NCBI GenBank assembly: GCA_030653035.1
Contig: JAUSAB010000048.1
Span: forward strand, 16,686-80,685
Origin: Desulfocapsaceae bacterium
GTDB lineage: Bacteria; Desulfobacterota; Desulfobulbia; Desulfobulbales; Desulfocapsaceae
Length of the DNA stretch: 64,000 nt
Direction: 5' to 3'
Position 1 is the stretch's first letter. Every line of letters starts with the position of its first letter. Shown one piece after another: positions 10,276-19,698 of the stretch. The translations under genes were made by a program, and so were the position numbers. Below the pieces are notes generated by a model that saw only the letters and a program-made list of their open reading frames with translations, searched no databases and was not told the origin of the DNA.

Positions 10276-11778
10276 ATGGCTGATCTTCATCAAATCGTTC
10301 TTGGTGGCAACAAACAGGGCCGGCAAATCCTTTTTAACGCCGGGATGGCCAACAGGCATGGCCTGATCACCGGGGCAACCGGCACGGGTAAGACCATTAC
10401 CCTGCAACTCCTGGCAGAATCCTTTTCCCGCCTCGGGGTCCCTGTCTTCTCGGCAGATGTGAAGGGTGATCTTTCAGGGATTGCCGCCCCCGGCCAGGAA
10501 CATCCGAAGATCACCGATCGACTCAAGCGGATTGGTCTGGGAGCTCAACCCTTTGAAGGGTGTCCCATTCTGTTCTGGGACCTCGTTGGCAAAACCGGAC
10601 ATCCGATTCGCACCACCGTCTCCGAGATGGGGCCCATCCTTCTCGCCAACCTGCTGGACCTCAATGAAACCCAGAGCGGAATCCTGCATGTGGCCTTTAC
10701 TGTGGCGGATGCGCAAGGTCTCCTCCTTCTTGATCTGAAAGACCTCCACACCCTGCTGGGCTGGATGATGGAACACCGGCAGGAACTGACTAAAGACTAT
10801 GGCAATATCTCAACCCCGAGCATCACAACCATCCAGCGCAACCTATTAGTTTTGAAAGAATCCGGAGGAGAACTCTTTTTTGGTGAACCGGCCCTGAAAA
10901 TTGGCGATCTGATGCACACAGATTTCTCCGGCCGCGGAGTCATCAGTCTGCTTGACGCCTCGTCCCTCTACTCCAACCCCAGGATCTACACCTCTTTTCT
11001 GCTCTGGCTGCTCTCGGAACTCATGGAAGAACTTCCTGAACGTGGTGATGCCCCCCTGCCCAAACTGGTTTTTTTCTTTGACGAGGCCCATCTCCTGTTT
11101 AATAATGCCCCGGCGGCCCTCCTGCAGCGAATCACCCAGGTTGTCCGCCTGATTCGCTCAAAAGGGGTGGGGATTTTCTTTGTCAGTCAATATCCCAACG
11201 ACATTCCCGACGAGATCCTCGGGCAATTGGGTTGTCGGATCCAACACGCCCTACGGGCCTTTACCCCGCAAGATCAAAAGGCCGTCAGAGTCGCAGCAGA
11301 GACCTTCCGCCAAAATCCGCAACTCGATACCGCCACCATCATTACCGAACTTGGCACCGGCGAGGCACTCGTTTCAACCCTTGATGAGCAAGGCAGACCA
11401 ACCATAGTAGACTGGTGCCTGCTCAGCCCGCCCCGATCTCACATCGGGCCGGTTGAAAGCACCAAACGAGAACGTCTTTTCATACGCTCACCCTTAAAAG
11501 GCCTCTACGACACGCCCGTTGACCGGCAATCCGCCTATGAAATATTGACAGCTCGCAATAACAATGCCGCCACGCAACAGAACCTGCCACAGACCTCAGC
11601 GGAGCAAAACAGCATAACCAAGCAGATTATTGAGGCCGGGAAAGCGGCATTGGGCGGGGGCGGCGGGCGTCAATCGGTGGGGGAGACCTTACTCAAATCC
11701 GTGGTCCGCACCGTCGGCTCCCAGATTGGCCGGTCCCTTGTCCGCGGCCTTCTTGGCTCGCTTACCGGCAGAAGATAG
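10276..11778 (+). CDS. HerA-like ATPase (DUF853 / YjgR family)
   Basis: The 500 residues contain a P-loop GATGTGKT near residue 36 and the phrase FSADVKGDLSGIA, a hallmark of the DUF853 branch of HerA/FtsK-type ATPases. A Walker B-like FFFDEAHLLF lies near residue 265. The C-terminal third carries a Gln/Asn-rich linker and a Gly-rich tail. Members are soluble, probably hexameric ATPases; their cellular job is not established. It directly follows the NYN gene, which is of interest because HerA-type motors often work with a nuclease. It converges on phoB, with a 95-bp gap showing no clear terminator. Confidence 0.88.
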   Translation: MADLHQIVLGGNKQGRQILFNAGMANRHGLITGATGTGKTITLQLLAESFSRLGVPVFSADVKGDLSGIAAPGQEHPKITDRLKRIGLGAQPFEGCPILFWDLVGKTGHPIRTTVSEMGPILLANLLDLNETQSGILHVAFTVADAQGLLLLDLKDLHTLLGWMMEHRQELTKDYGNISTPSITTIQRNLLVLKESGGELFFGEPALKIGDLMHTDFSGRGVISLLDASSLYSNPRIYTSFLLWLLSELMEELPERGDAPLPKLVFFFDEAHLLFNNAPAALLQRITQVVRLIRSKGVGIFFVSQYPNDIPDEILGQLGCRIQHALRAFTPQDQKAVRVAAETFRQNPQLDTATIITELGTGEALVSTLDEQGRPTIVDWCLLSPPRSHIGPVESTKRERLFIRSPLKGLYDTPVDRQSAYEILTARNNNAATQQNLPQTSAEQNSITKQIIEAGKAALGGGGGRQSVGETLLKSVVRTVGSQIGRSLVRGLLGSLTGRR

Positions 11779-11873
11779 CCAAAGACATTCAGCTCCTGGC
11801 TATCTCGATATTGTTGAAAACAACGTTCAGATTTTCCCCTCTGACAAAAAAGCAAAAAGCCCTTTGCGCCAAA

Positions 11874-12575
11874 CTACCCCTTCATCCGGTAGCCGATCCC
11901 CCGCACCGTCTCGATACATTCTCCGGACGCCCCCAGTTTCTTTCTCAACCCGAAGACCTGAACATCCACCGCCCTCGGTGTAATGACATAGTCATAGCCC
12001 CGCACCCCATCAATAATCTGCTGGCGGCTGAAGACCCAGCCTGGCCGCCGCGCCAGAAGATCGAGGATACTGAACTCGGTGACCGTCAGAGCAACAAGGC
12101 TGCCGGCCACCACAACCTCATACCGTTTTGGATCAATGACAATATCATGCACCTTGAGCAGACCGTCTTTTGCTTCACTTCCGTCTTCCCCGGATAATTC
12201 CTCACGCCGACGCAAGGTCGCTTTAATCCGGGAAACCAGGATTTTCGGGCTGAAAGGCTTGGTAATATAATCGTCCGCACCCAGGTCAAGTCCGGCAGTC
12301 ACATCATTCTCCTCTCCCTTGGCAGTCAGCATGATAATTGGCAGCCCCTTGGTTTGCGGGTCCTTGCGCAGAATCTTGCACACCTCAAAGCCATTAAGGC
12401 TGGGCAGCATGATATCGAGCACCATCAAGTCCGGCAGCTCACGTTTCACACTCGCCAAGGCCTGCTCGCCATTCTCGGCATAGAGGACATGGAATCCAGC
12501 CTTTGCCAGGTTATAGCCAACAAGCTGCTGGATATTTTCGTCATCTTCGACAATGAGAATAGTTGCTCTTGCCAC
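11874..12575 (-). CDS. phoB: Phosphate regulon response regulator PhoB
   Basis: This is a 233-residue OmpR/PhoB-type regulator. The receiver domain has acidic residues in VEDDE, the phospho-acceptor at about Asp54 (LMVLDIMLP), and the conserved Lys in DDYITKPFSP. The winged-helix output domain ends VRGIGYRMKG. It is the last gene of the pstSCAB-phoU-phoB string, 36 bp after phoU, with no separate promoter visible. The matching sensor gene phoR lies about 20 kb away at 32572-34380. The PhoB assignment rests on this context plus domain type. It is the likely reader of the 11-bp pentamer arrays at 19253, 19350 and 34424. Confidence 0.94.
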   Translation of the reverse strand: MARATILIVEDDENIQQLVGYNLAKAGFHVLYAENGEQALASVKRELPDLMVLDIMLPSLNGFEVCKILRKDPQTKGLPIIMLTAKGEENDVTAGLDLGADDYITKPFSPKILVSRIKATLRRREELSGEDGSEAKDGLLKVHDIVIDPKRYEVVVAGSLVALTVTEFSILDLLARRPGWVFSRQQIIDGVRGYDYVITPRAVDVQVFGLRKKLGASGECIETVRGIGYRMKG

Positions 12576-12611
12576 TCTTAACTCCTTGTTTTATTAAAAA
12601 TAATAAACTTA

Positions 12612-13292
12612 TCACGAATGAATATGGCGGACAATCCGGCCCTGTTGCATATAAATAATGTCTTCGCAGATATTGGTACAGTGATCGGCAATACGTTCCG
12701 TGCTTCTGGCCACACTGAGCAACTTGGCCAGATAGACATGCTGGGCCGGGTCGCTCATGATACTCTCTTCCAGCTCACGATAAATGGCGCGCTTGAACTG
12801 GTCCACTTCATCATCAGTCAGGCAGACCTTATAGGCAAGATCCGTGTCCTCGTGGACAAAGGCCTCCAGAGTCTGTCTAAACATCCACACTGTTTTATCA
12901 AACATCTCGTTAAACATATCCGGAATCTGCATCGCAGCGGAAAAAAATTGCACAGGATCGGCCTTATAGAGCAAGAGCACCTTATCAGCAATTTTTGCCA
13001 CCAGATCGCCGATCCGTTCAAGATCACTATTTACTTTCAAGACCGTGACCAGAAAACGCAAATCGCTAGCCACCGGCTGATGCAGGGCCATAATACGCAG
13101 ACATTCCTGCTCCACATCGATCTCAAGATGATCAATCTCACACTTATCTGTCTGCATGACCTGATAGGCCAGGCCAGGATTTTTCTCCACCAAGGCCTTG
13201 ATCGCACACAGCATGTTCTCCTCAACAACGGTACTGAGATACACGATATGACCTTTCAAGGTCTCAATTTCAGTCTGGATATTATGCGCCAT
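12612..13292 (-). CDS. phoU: Phosphate signalling protein PhoU
   Basis: The 226-residue all-helical protein has two PhoU repeats; the metal-binding type motifs NSDLERIGDLVAKIAD and ARSTERIADHCTNICEDI are both present. It couples the state of the Pst transporter to PhoR and restrains uptake. I start it at ATG 13292 because AAGGAG lies seven bases upstream; a TTG at 13295 would be too close. It lies between pstB and phoB in the operon. Confidence 0.95.
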   Translation of the reverse strand: MAHNIQTEIETLKGHIVYLSTVVEENMLCAIKALVEKNPGLAYQVMQTDKCEIDHLEIDVEQECLRIMALHQPVASDLRFLVTVLKVNSDLERIGDLVAKIADKVLLLYKADPVQFFSAAMQIPDMFNEMFDKTVWMFRQTLEAFVHEDTDLAYKVCLTDDEVDQFKRAIYRELEESIMSDPAQHVYLAKLLSVARSTERIADHCTNICEDIIYMQQGRIVRHIHS

Positions 13293-13400
13293 CAAGGTAC
13301 TCCTTCTGTCCTTTCAGAACCTTTATCAATCAATAACAAACATGGCCAATACGTCAACTCCGGCCCCCAAGACTACTCCCTGGTGAGCCACCCACGATTT

Positions 13401-14189
13401 TCACCCAAAACGGCCGGTGATATAATCCTCGGTTTCCTTGCGTTCAGGGACGGTAAACAGCTTCTGGGTCGGCCCGTATTCAATCAATTCACCCAGATAC
13501 ATATAAGCAGTATAATCAGAAATACGCGCCGCCTGCTGCATATTATGGGTCACAATAATAATTGTATATTCACCCCGCAACTCCCGGATGAGATCCTCAA
13601 TCCGGGACGTTGACCGGGGGTCAAGGGCCGAACACGGTTCATCCATCAGGATAATCTCGGGATTGACGGCCACTGCCCGGGCAATGCAGAGCCGTTGCAT
13701 CTGGCCCCCGGAAAGGCCCATGGCCGATTGATGTAGACGGTCTTTTACCTCATCCCACAGAGCTGCTCGTTTCAGACTCTGCTCCACGGCCTGATCCAAC
13801 ACTCCCCGGTCTTTGATCCCGGCAATACGCAGGCCATAGATGACATTTTCATAGATGGATTTGGGAAAGGGATTCCACTTCTGAAACACCATCCCCACCT
13901 TGCGCCTCAGTTCAATGACATCAAGGGATGGATCGTTGATATTTTCACCATCAATGGCAATCAGCCCTTCGATCCGCAACCCCTCAACCAGGTCATTCAT
14001 CCGGTTGATACAACGAAGAAAAGTCGATTTCCCGCAACCGGAAGGACCGATCAGGGCCGTTACCTGACTCCGCGGTATCCCAAAACTCATATCCTTGAGC
14101 GCTTGACTGGCACCATAAAAGAGATTCAGGTGCTCGACCGCAACCTGCGGAGTGTCAATAGCCATGATGGCAGTATCAGAGTGTGACAT
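13401..14189 (-). CDS. pstB: Phosphate ABC transporter ATP-binding protein PstB
   Basis: The 262-residue ATPase energises high-affinity phosphate import. Walker A is GPSGCGKST, the ABC signature [14 protein letters not shown], Walker [13 protein letters not shown], and the switch histidine lies in IIVTHNM. The PstB hallmark [18 protein letters not shown] appears as [23 protein letters not shown]. The start has AAGGA upstream. It follows pstA by 13 bp and precedes phoU by about 108 bp. Confidence 0.97.
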   Translation of the reverse strand: MSHSDTAIMAIDTPQVAVEHLNLFYGASQALKDMSFGIPRSQVTALIGPSGCGKSTFLRCINRMNDLVEGLRIEGLIAIDGENINDPSLDVIELRRKVGMVFQKWNPFPKSIYENVIYGLRIAGIKDRGVLDQAVEQSLKRAALWDEVKDRLHQSAMGLSGGQMQRLCIARAVAVNPEIILMDEPCSALDPRSTSRIEDLIRELRGEYTIIIVTHNMQQAARISDYTAYMYLGELIEYGPTQKLFTVPERKETEDYITGRFG

Positions 14190-14202
14190 TGTGTATCCTT
14201 AT

Positions 14203-15801
14203 TTATAGGTCGGCCACGGAGAACCGCTCGCGCATCTTATTACGCAGATGGATTGCCGTGCTCGTCATGATGAGTACGATCAGAATCAACAACAAGGTGG
14301 TGACATAGACCATGGGCTTTGCCGCCTCGACATTGGGGGATTGGAAACCGATGTCGTAGATATGAAAGCCGAGGTGCATAAACTTGCGATCCAGGTGCAG
14401 ATAGGGAAAGCTGCCATCAAGCGGCAGAGCCGGCGCAAGCTTGACCACACCGGTGATCATCAGCGGCGCCACTTCGCCTGCGGCCCGGGCCATGGCCAGG
14501 ATAAACCCGGTCAGGATCCCAGGGGAAGCCATAGGCAACAGGATCCTGGTCAGGGTCTGAAACTTGGTGGCGGCCAGGGCCTGAGATCCTTCCCGGATAC
14601 CAGGGGGGATCGCCCCCAGGGCCTCTTCAGTGGCGACAATGACCACCGGCACGGTCAGAAGCCCCAGGGTCAGACTGGCCCAGAGAATCCCGCCCGTGCC
14701 AAAGGTGGGAGTCGGTAACATTTCCGGGAAAAAAAGCTGATCGATCTGACCGCCGACACCATACACAAAAAAGCCCAGACCAAAAATACCGTAAACAATG
14801 GAAGGGATACCCGCCAGATTATTAACGGCAATACGCACCATTTTGACCAGATAGCCGTCTTTTGCATATTCACGCAGATAAATCCCGGCAATGACCCCGA
14901 CTGGAAAAGAGAGGATGCTCATCAATAAAATCAGCATAATCGTGCCGAAGATCGCCGGGAACAACCCTCCTTCGGTATTGGATTCCCGCGGCTCAGCAAA
15001 GAGCAGCTCTCCCAGTCGTTTTCCATAATAGCTGCATTTTTGCAGCCATGACATGGAATTGGGTTGATAACAGCGGACGATATTGGCCAGGGCAATGATT
15101 TTTTCCTGGCCGCCCGCATCCACCATCACGGCCACATTGGCCGAGACGATTGCTCGTTTGCTGCCAAGAAGCACAACCAACCGGTCAAACTCGGCCTTGA
15201 TATTTTTTTCCTCCTCCTGTAAGGCCGCGGCCACAGGGGTATTCTCTTCCTTATGATACCGCAACCGGGCAAGCTTGTTATTGCTCTGTTCCACCTGGCG
15301 ATTGAGGGTGGCAATCTGCCTGTCAATCTCTGCAACCTCGGCTTGCTGCGGCAGGATGGCATCAAGGGCTGCCTGCAGGCTCTTTTTTTTATCTGCGGGT
15401 AAAATCAGACCAGGGATTTTCAATTCCTTCAAGGAACCGTAAAAATTACCATGCTCCTGCCGTTCCAAAACATAAATCTCCGGCGGCAGGCTGAAGTTAC
15501 TGACACTCGCCTCATCGACCCACTTGAAATCAAGACCATAGAGATCGCGGTTGCCGATCTTGAACTGCACCCTTTTTTTCCCGGTAGCCGGATTTTCTTC
15601 TTCCTGGATCACTTCACCAAGCAGATGGCCGCCATCGGTCAAGGTTGCCAAGGTCACTTTCTTGGGCCAAAAAACCATGACCCCATTGGCTAGGACCACA
15701 TAAAAGAGGAGAAAAGTCATAAAAAGGATAAGTGAGAGCGCAAGACTCGTGGCCCACACAAAGGGTTCTCCCTGCCGCCAGAATTTTTTTGTCACCATCA
15801 T
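14203..15801 (-). CDS. pstA: Phosphate ABC transporter permease PstA, long form
   Basis: At about 532 residues it is nearly twice the size of E. coli PstA. A first membrane segment (about residues 15-42) is followed by a periplasmic region of some 230 residues, which contains a coiled-coil stretch (EVAEIDRQIATLNRQVEQSNNKL). The usual permease domain follows, with an EAA-like loop near ATEEALGAIPPGIREGSQALGA-type sequence and several membrane helices. I prefer ATG 15801, which has GGAGATAAAGG just upstream, over 15831, which overlaps the end of pstC. Long PstA and PstC proteins are known in Pseudomonas and relatives; the role of the extra domain is not settled. Confidence 0.93.
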   Translation of the reverse strand: MMVTKKFWRQGEPFVWATSLALSLILFMTFLLFYVVLANGVMVFWPKKVTLATLTDGGHLLGEVIQEEENPATGKKRVQFKIGNRDLYGLDFKWVDEASVSNFSLPPEIYVLERQEHGNFYGSLKELKIPGLILPADKKKSLQAALDAILPQQAEVAEIDRQIATLNRQVEQSNNKLARLRYHKEENTPVAAALQEEEKNIKAEFDRLVVLLGSKRAIVSANVAVMVDAGGQEKIIALANIVRCYQPNSMSWLQKCSYYGKRLGELLFAEPRESNTEGGLFPAIFGTIMLILLMSILSFPVGVIAGIYLREYAKDGYLVKMVRIAVNNLAGIPSIVYGIFGLGFFVYGVGGQIDQLFFPEMLPTPTFGTGGILWASLTLGLLTVPVVIVATEEALGAIPPGIREGSQALAATKFQTLTRILLPMASPGILTGFILAMARAAGEVAPLMITGVVKLAPALPLDGSFPYLHLDRKFMHLGFHIYDIGFQSPNVEAAKPMVYVTTLLLILIVLIMTSTAIHLRNKMRERFSVADL

Positions 15802-15817
15802 TTTTCCTTTATCTCCT

Positions 15818-18052
15818 TTAATAGCGGCCATATTTTTTTCGCAACCGCTCTCGTATCACTTCCGCTCCGGTATTGAGAATAAAAGTCAGGGCAAACAGAA
15901 GCGTGGCACAAAGAAAAAGCACCCGATACAAGGTTCCATTAAAAGGCGCCTCCGGGATCTCCACCGCAATGTTAGCAGACAAAGTTCGCATCCCGTTAAA
16001 GAGTGACCAGTCCATGATGGGGGTATTGCCGGTGGCCATGAGGACAATCATGGTCTCCCCCACTGCCCGGCCAAAACCGATCATGATGGCGGCAAAGATT
16101 CCGGGACTGGCCGAGGGCAGCACTACCCGCCAGATGGTCTGCCAGCGGCTGGCGCCAAGGGCCAGAGAGGCTGCCGTCAGACTGGAGGGGATATTAGAGA
16201 TGGCATCTTCGGTAATAGAAAAAATAATGGGGATGATGGCAATACCGAGGCCAAAGGCAATGATAATACTGTTACGCTGATCATAGCGAACGCCAAGATC
16301 ACTATAGAGCCATTGCAGAAAATTGCCGCCAAAAAGCAACCGTTCCACTCCCGGGGCCAGCCATAGCGACAAGGCGGCCGTCAAGAGAATGACCGGCACC
16401 AGCAACAGAAATTCATAACCATTACAACGGTTTTGCAGGGTGGGGGTTCTGTAGTATGGCTGCATGAGCAGCATCATACTAACCAGAACCAGGGGGAGAA
16501 GCAGGCAAAAGCAGATAATTGCCAGGATTGACTTTTCAACAAGGGGCCCCAGCCACAAGGCAATAAGAAAGCCTATGACCACCGAGGGCACCGAGGCCAT
16601 AATCTCAATCAACGGTTTGATATTTTTCTTGAAGGTATAGCTGGTAAACTGGCTGGTATAAACGGCACCAAAAAGGGAAAGCGGAATCGCAAAAATCATG
16701 GCATACAAGGTGCCTTTAATGGTGCCGAACAGGAGAGGCACCAGACTGAATTTTGCCTCAAAGTCATCGTTGCCGGCAGAGGATTGCCAGACATACTCCG
16801 GTTTATCATAACTTTCATACCGCACCTTGCCAAAAAGGGTCTTCACACTCACCTCCGGATGCGGATTATCAACATTCCAGACAATAAGTTTTTTGTTCCG
16901 GTCAAGGCCTATCAGGCTGTTATCACTCCCGGAAATGGCAAAACTTGTCAAGTGCTGCTCAATATCAAGCAGGTGATTTTCACTGGACATATGGTCATAA
17001 TGGACCCTGCCGTCAGCATCAAAGCTGACAATCGTTTTAGTGCGGCGCGAGGCGACAATAGTTACAACAGCAGCCGTATGCGGGACAAGCTGATGAATTT
17101 TGCGAAGTTTTTTTACCTTCCCCGCCCCTTCTCCGCTCCAGACCAGACTCCAGGTAGCAAGGCCACCTTTGACATCACCAACCGCTACCGACATATCACC
17201 AAAGACCATGGTCAAGGCACTGATAGCCTGTTTGTCCGCGGTCGCCACCACATTATCGGTGAGGCTGGCCCCATCACTTTGACTTACATCCCAACGCAAC
17301 AGACTCCCGGAATCTGTGCCGGCAAAAAGGGTGTCCCCCTTTTCATCAAGGGTAAAGGCCATAATCTTCCCAGGAGGATCATGCTGAACAGGAAAAGAAA
17401 AATCCTCTTTTTTCTCATTGCCAAAGAGATCAGTCGTGGTCACCTGCTGCGTTACCTGAAAACTGTTGTCATCAAGAAGCACTACCTTGGTCAGACGACC
17501 ATCTTCGGTCTTGCGGATAGCGGCATGCAAGACTTTGGCCGTTGCCACTCCTGTCTCTGGCGGAAATTCAGCAAGAGTCTGGATCTCAGGTTTGACAGTA
17601 CGCTTTCCTTCTTTGTCAAAAAGAAACCGGAACGAAACCTCGGTCATGCTGGTACTCTTATCCGCCCACAGCAGAGTGTACTGATTATTTTTATGCAACT
17701 CGATGGATTGCAGCGGAACTTTCTTGTCAGCAACAGCCGCCAAACTCAAAAAGGATGCGCCCTTGGCCAGGTTATAAAAGATAAAGACACCCCGATCATT
17801 CAAGGTATAGGCGATCTCCTGATAATCATCAACCCCCATGGCCAGCAACGCTTCTGGTGGGGAAGAGAGCGGAAACTGAAAGACAATATTGGTCCGGGCC
17901 GACTGAAAAAGAGGAATAGTCACGCGGACGATCAGGACCAGAATAGCAATCACACTGGCAATAACCAGCAGCCCGCCCAAAGTAATAATCCGGGTGGCAA
18001 TACGATCCTGAAGGCGGACTTTTTTTATGAACTGTTTATCAAGTTTTTGCAT
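15818..18052 (-). CDS. pstC: Phosphate ABC transporter permease PstC with periplasmic beta-propeller-like insert
   Basis: The protein has 744 residues. A first membrane segment at about 25-50 (LGGLLVIASVIAILVLIV) is followed by some 400 periplasmic residues with repeated short beta-rich units. These units contain phrases such as GSLLRWDVSQ, GGLATWSLVW and NKKLIVWNVD, which look WD40-like. The permease domain starts near residue 465 and contains the EAA-type loop (SLTAASLALGASRWQTIWRVVLP). It imports phosphate with PstA and PstB. It lies between pstS and pstA, with the start 16 bp from an AGGA. The insert resembles that of long gamma-proteobacterial PstC; it might sense or shape access of PstS, but that is inference. 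Confidence 0.92.
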   Translation of the reverse strand: MQKLDKQFIKKVRLQDRIATRIITLGGLLVIASVIAILVLIVRVTIPLFQSARTNIVFQFPLSSPPEALLAMGVDDYQEIAYTLNDRGVFIFYNLAKGASFLSLAAVADKKVPLQSIELHKNNQYTLLWADKSTSMTEVSFRFLFDKEGKRTVKPEIQTLAEFPPETGVATAKVLHAAIRKTEDGRLTKVVLLDDNSFQVTQQVTTTDLFGNEKKEDFSFPVQHDPPGKIMAFTLDEKGDTLFAGTDSGSLLRWDVSQSDGASLTDNVVATADKQAISALTMVFGDMSVAVGDVKGGLATWSLVWSGEGAGKVKKLRKIHQLVPHTAAVVTIVASRRTKTIVSFDADGRVHYDHMSSENHLLDIEQHLTSFAISGSDNSLIGLDRNKKLIVWNVDNPHPEVSVKTLFGKVRYESYDKPEYVWQSSAGNDDFEAKFSLVPLLFGTIKGTLYAMIFAIPLSLFGAVYTSQFTSYTFKKNIKPLIEIMASVPSVVIGFLIALWLGPLVEKSILAIICFCLLLPLVLVSMMLLMQPYYRTPTLQNRCNGYEFLLLVPVILLTAALSLWLAPGVERLLFGGNFLQWLYSDLGVRYDQRNSIIIAFGLGIAIIPIIFSITEDAISNIPSSLTAASLALGASRWQTIWRVVLPSASPGIFAAIMIGFGRAVGETMIVLMATGNTPIMDWSLFNGMRTLSANIAVEIPEAPFNGTLYRVLFLCATLLFALTFILNTGAEVIRERLRKKYGRY

Positions 18053-18184
18053 GGAATCCTGGAAGGTTCAATATTAAAAGCTGAAGGCTAAAGATTAAAA
18101 ACTGTCGGTAGTACTGCCGCACCGTATATTTCATGATGCTTTCCCGTCAGTCTTCAGTCTTCAGCCTATCTACTATCTGTCTTC

Positions 18185-19180
18185 CTAATTCAACTTCGCC
18201 AATTCCTTTGCTACGACTTCAGCAGGCAGCGGCATAAACCCGTCTTTCACCACAATCTCCTGACCCTCTTTAGAAAGGATATACTTCAGGAATTCAGCAG
18301 CCACAGGCGATAACGGTTTGTTTGGTTCCTTACCGACATAGATAAGAAGGGTCCGAGACAGAGGATATTTCCCGGAAAGAACATTCTCATAAGTGGCCTC
18401 AGCGGCAGGCGCACCTTCTTTAGCGCTCAAGGCAACGGCCTTCACCCCGGAGGTTTTATAGCCGATACCGGAATAGCCGATACCGGAACGATCCTCGGTA
18501 ACACCCATAACCACAGAGGCTGATCCCGGCTGTTCCTTGACAGTGTCCTTATAGTCGCCCTTGGCCAGTGCATGTTCCTTAAAAAATCCGTAGGTACCGG
18601 AAGCAGAATTACGACCAAACAGACTGAGAGGCAGGTTCGCCCATTCACCGGTCAGACCAAGCTGCCCCCAGGTCTTATAATCCTCAGCAATGCCGCCCTT
18701 ATGGGTCTTTGAAAAAATGGCATCAACTTGAGGCAGGGTGAGAGACTTGATCGGATTGTCCTTATTGACAAAGACAGCCAGGGAATCGAGGGCCACGCCA
18801 ATACTGGTCACCTTGTAGCCATACTTGCTGACGAAGGCATCTTCCTCATCTTTCTTCATGGGCCGAGACATGGGGCCTAATTGGGCAGTTCCCGCGACCA
18901 GGGCCGGCGGCGCCGTGGTTGACCCTTTGCCTTCGATCTGGATACGGACATTAGGGTACTCCTTACGGAATCCTTCCGCCCAATAGGCCATCAGATTGTT
19001 CAAGGTATCAGAGCCGATACTGTCCAGATTACCGGACACCCCGCTGACCTTCTTGTATGGGGCAATCTTGGGATCAACTTCAACAGCGGCCAAAGCGCCG
19101 GTGGTGGTCACGGCCACCAGACAACCTGCCACTATTGCCTTCTTCAGTGATTTTCCGATCAAACTTTTCTGCATCTTCAT
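18185..19180 (-). CDS. pstS: Phosphate-binding periplasmic protein PstS
   Basis: This is the solute-binding protein of the Pst system, about 331 residues. I start it at ATG 19180: AAAGGAG lies eight bases upstream, whereas the TTG at 19201 comes before that site. A basic N-terminus ([11 protein letters not shown]) and a hydrophobic run ending GALAA form a Sec signal peptide. Phosphate-contacting loops of the PstS family are seen in [21 protein letters not shown] and [12 protein letters not shown]. It is the first gene of the operon and sits behind a three-copy 11-bp array (19253-19297). A CTTCAG-type repeat fills the 132-bp gap to pstC. Confidence 0.95.
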   Translation of the reverse strand: MKMQKSLIGKSLKKAIVAGCLVAVTTTGALAAVEVDPKIAPYKKVSGVSGNLDSIGSDTLNNLMAYWAEGFRKEYPNVRIQIEGKGSTTAPPALVAGTAQLGPMSRPMKKDEEDAFVSKYGYKVTSIGVALDSLAVFVNKDNPIKSLTLPQVDAIFSKTHKGGIAEDYKTWGQLGLTGEWANLPLSLFGRNSASGTYGFFKEHALAKGDYKDTVKEQPGSASVVMGVTEDRSGIGYSGIGYKTSGVKAVALSAKEGAPAAEATYENVLSGKYPLSRTLLIYVGKEPNKPLSPVAAEFLKYILSKEGQEIVVKDGFMPLPAEVVAKELAKLN

Positions 19181-19252
19181 TTTTTGCATCTCCTTTAACA
19201 AGAGTTTGAGTGGCTTATACCCGAAGGGTCCTTGCCGGTAAGTGATGCGCCT

Positions 19253-19297
19253 ACAATGCCTCCCTCTTGTTAGGATTTGGTTAGGATTACATTAAGG
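19253..19297 (-). promoter_or_regulatory. Putative PhoB box array and -10 of pstS
   Basis: Read on the minus strand, TTAAT (from 19295), CTAAC (from 19284) and CTAAC (from 19273) begin exactly 11 bp apart. Ten bases after the last pentamer comes CATTGT (19258-19253), a fair -10 element. There is no separate -35, as expected when an activator replaces it. The pstS ATG lies about 73 bp downstream of the -10. The same spacing is found at the porin and phoR promoters. Confidence 0.7.
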
Positions 19298-19349
19298 GAC
19301 GAACAGGGTTTTGATGGCGACCCTCCTTCCCCTCTTCCCGGGAATCTTC

Positions 19350-19414
19350 CTAACCAACAATTAACGACCTGCTAACATTGCAGTAACCCTATCCTAAAAT
19401 AACTCCGCTATTGT
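19350..19414 (+). promoter_or_regulatory. Putative five-copy PhoB box array and -10 of the porin gene
   Basis: Pentamers start exactly every 11 bp on the plus strand: CTAAC 19350, TTAAC 19361, CTAAC 19372, GTAAC 19383, CTAAA 19394. Ten bases after the last one comes TATTGT (19409-19414). Geometry is the same as at pstS on the opposite strand. A transcript from here would carry a leader of about 280 nt before the porin ATG at 19699. Confidence 0.72.
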
Positions 19415-19563
19415 CACGGCACATTGAGAGTCAAAAGATGAATGAATCTTGATGAATTAATAAACGCCCAATGGGGCAAGCAGGTAAGTGATTGATTCAA
19501 AACGAGAAGACACTCAAACAGTAGAAAAATTAATGCCGTCATCGGGATGGCAAAAACAGCATA

Positions 19564-19670
19564 AGGTGCCGGTCACTTTTCATCCGTCCTTGGAACAAGC
19601 GACACAAGGCCATCCTTGGCCGTCGTGACAAAATGATCCAAAACGCACTGGTTATTTCGTAACGGCACCT
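19564..19670 (+). other. Possible structured leader of the porin mRNA
   Basis: AGGTGCCG (19564-19571) is the exact inverted copy of CGGCACCT (19663-19670), enclosing about 90 nt that contain a further small hairpin (CAAGG...CCTTGG near 19605-19618). The outer stem closes just before the ribosome-binding site AAAGGAG of the porin gene. It may be a folded 5' leader or an sRNA; I cannot match it to a known family. Confidence 0.3.
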
Positions 19671-19698
19671 CAATCTTTTGGGAGAAAGGAGAAAAAAA

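Noticed and set aside
16784..18091. 435-codon frame opposite pstC
   Set aside because: It is the complement of the pstC insert and has no recognisable features.
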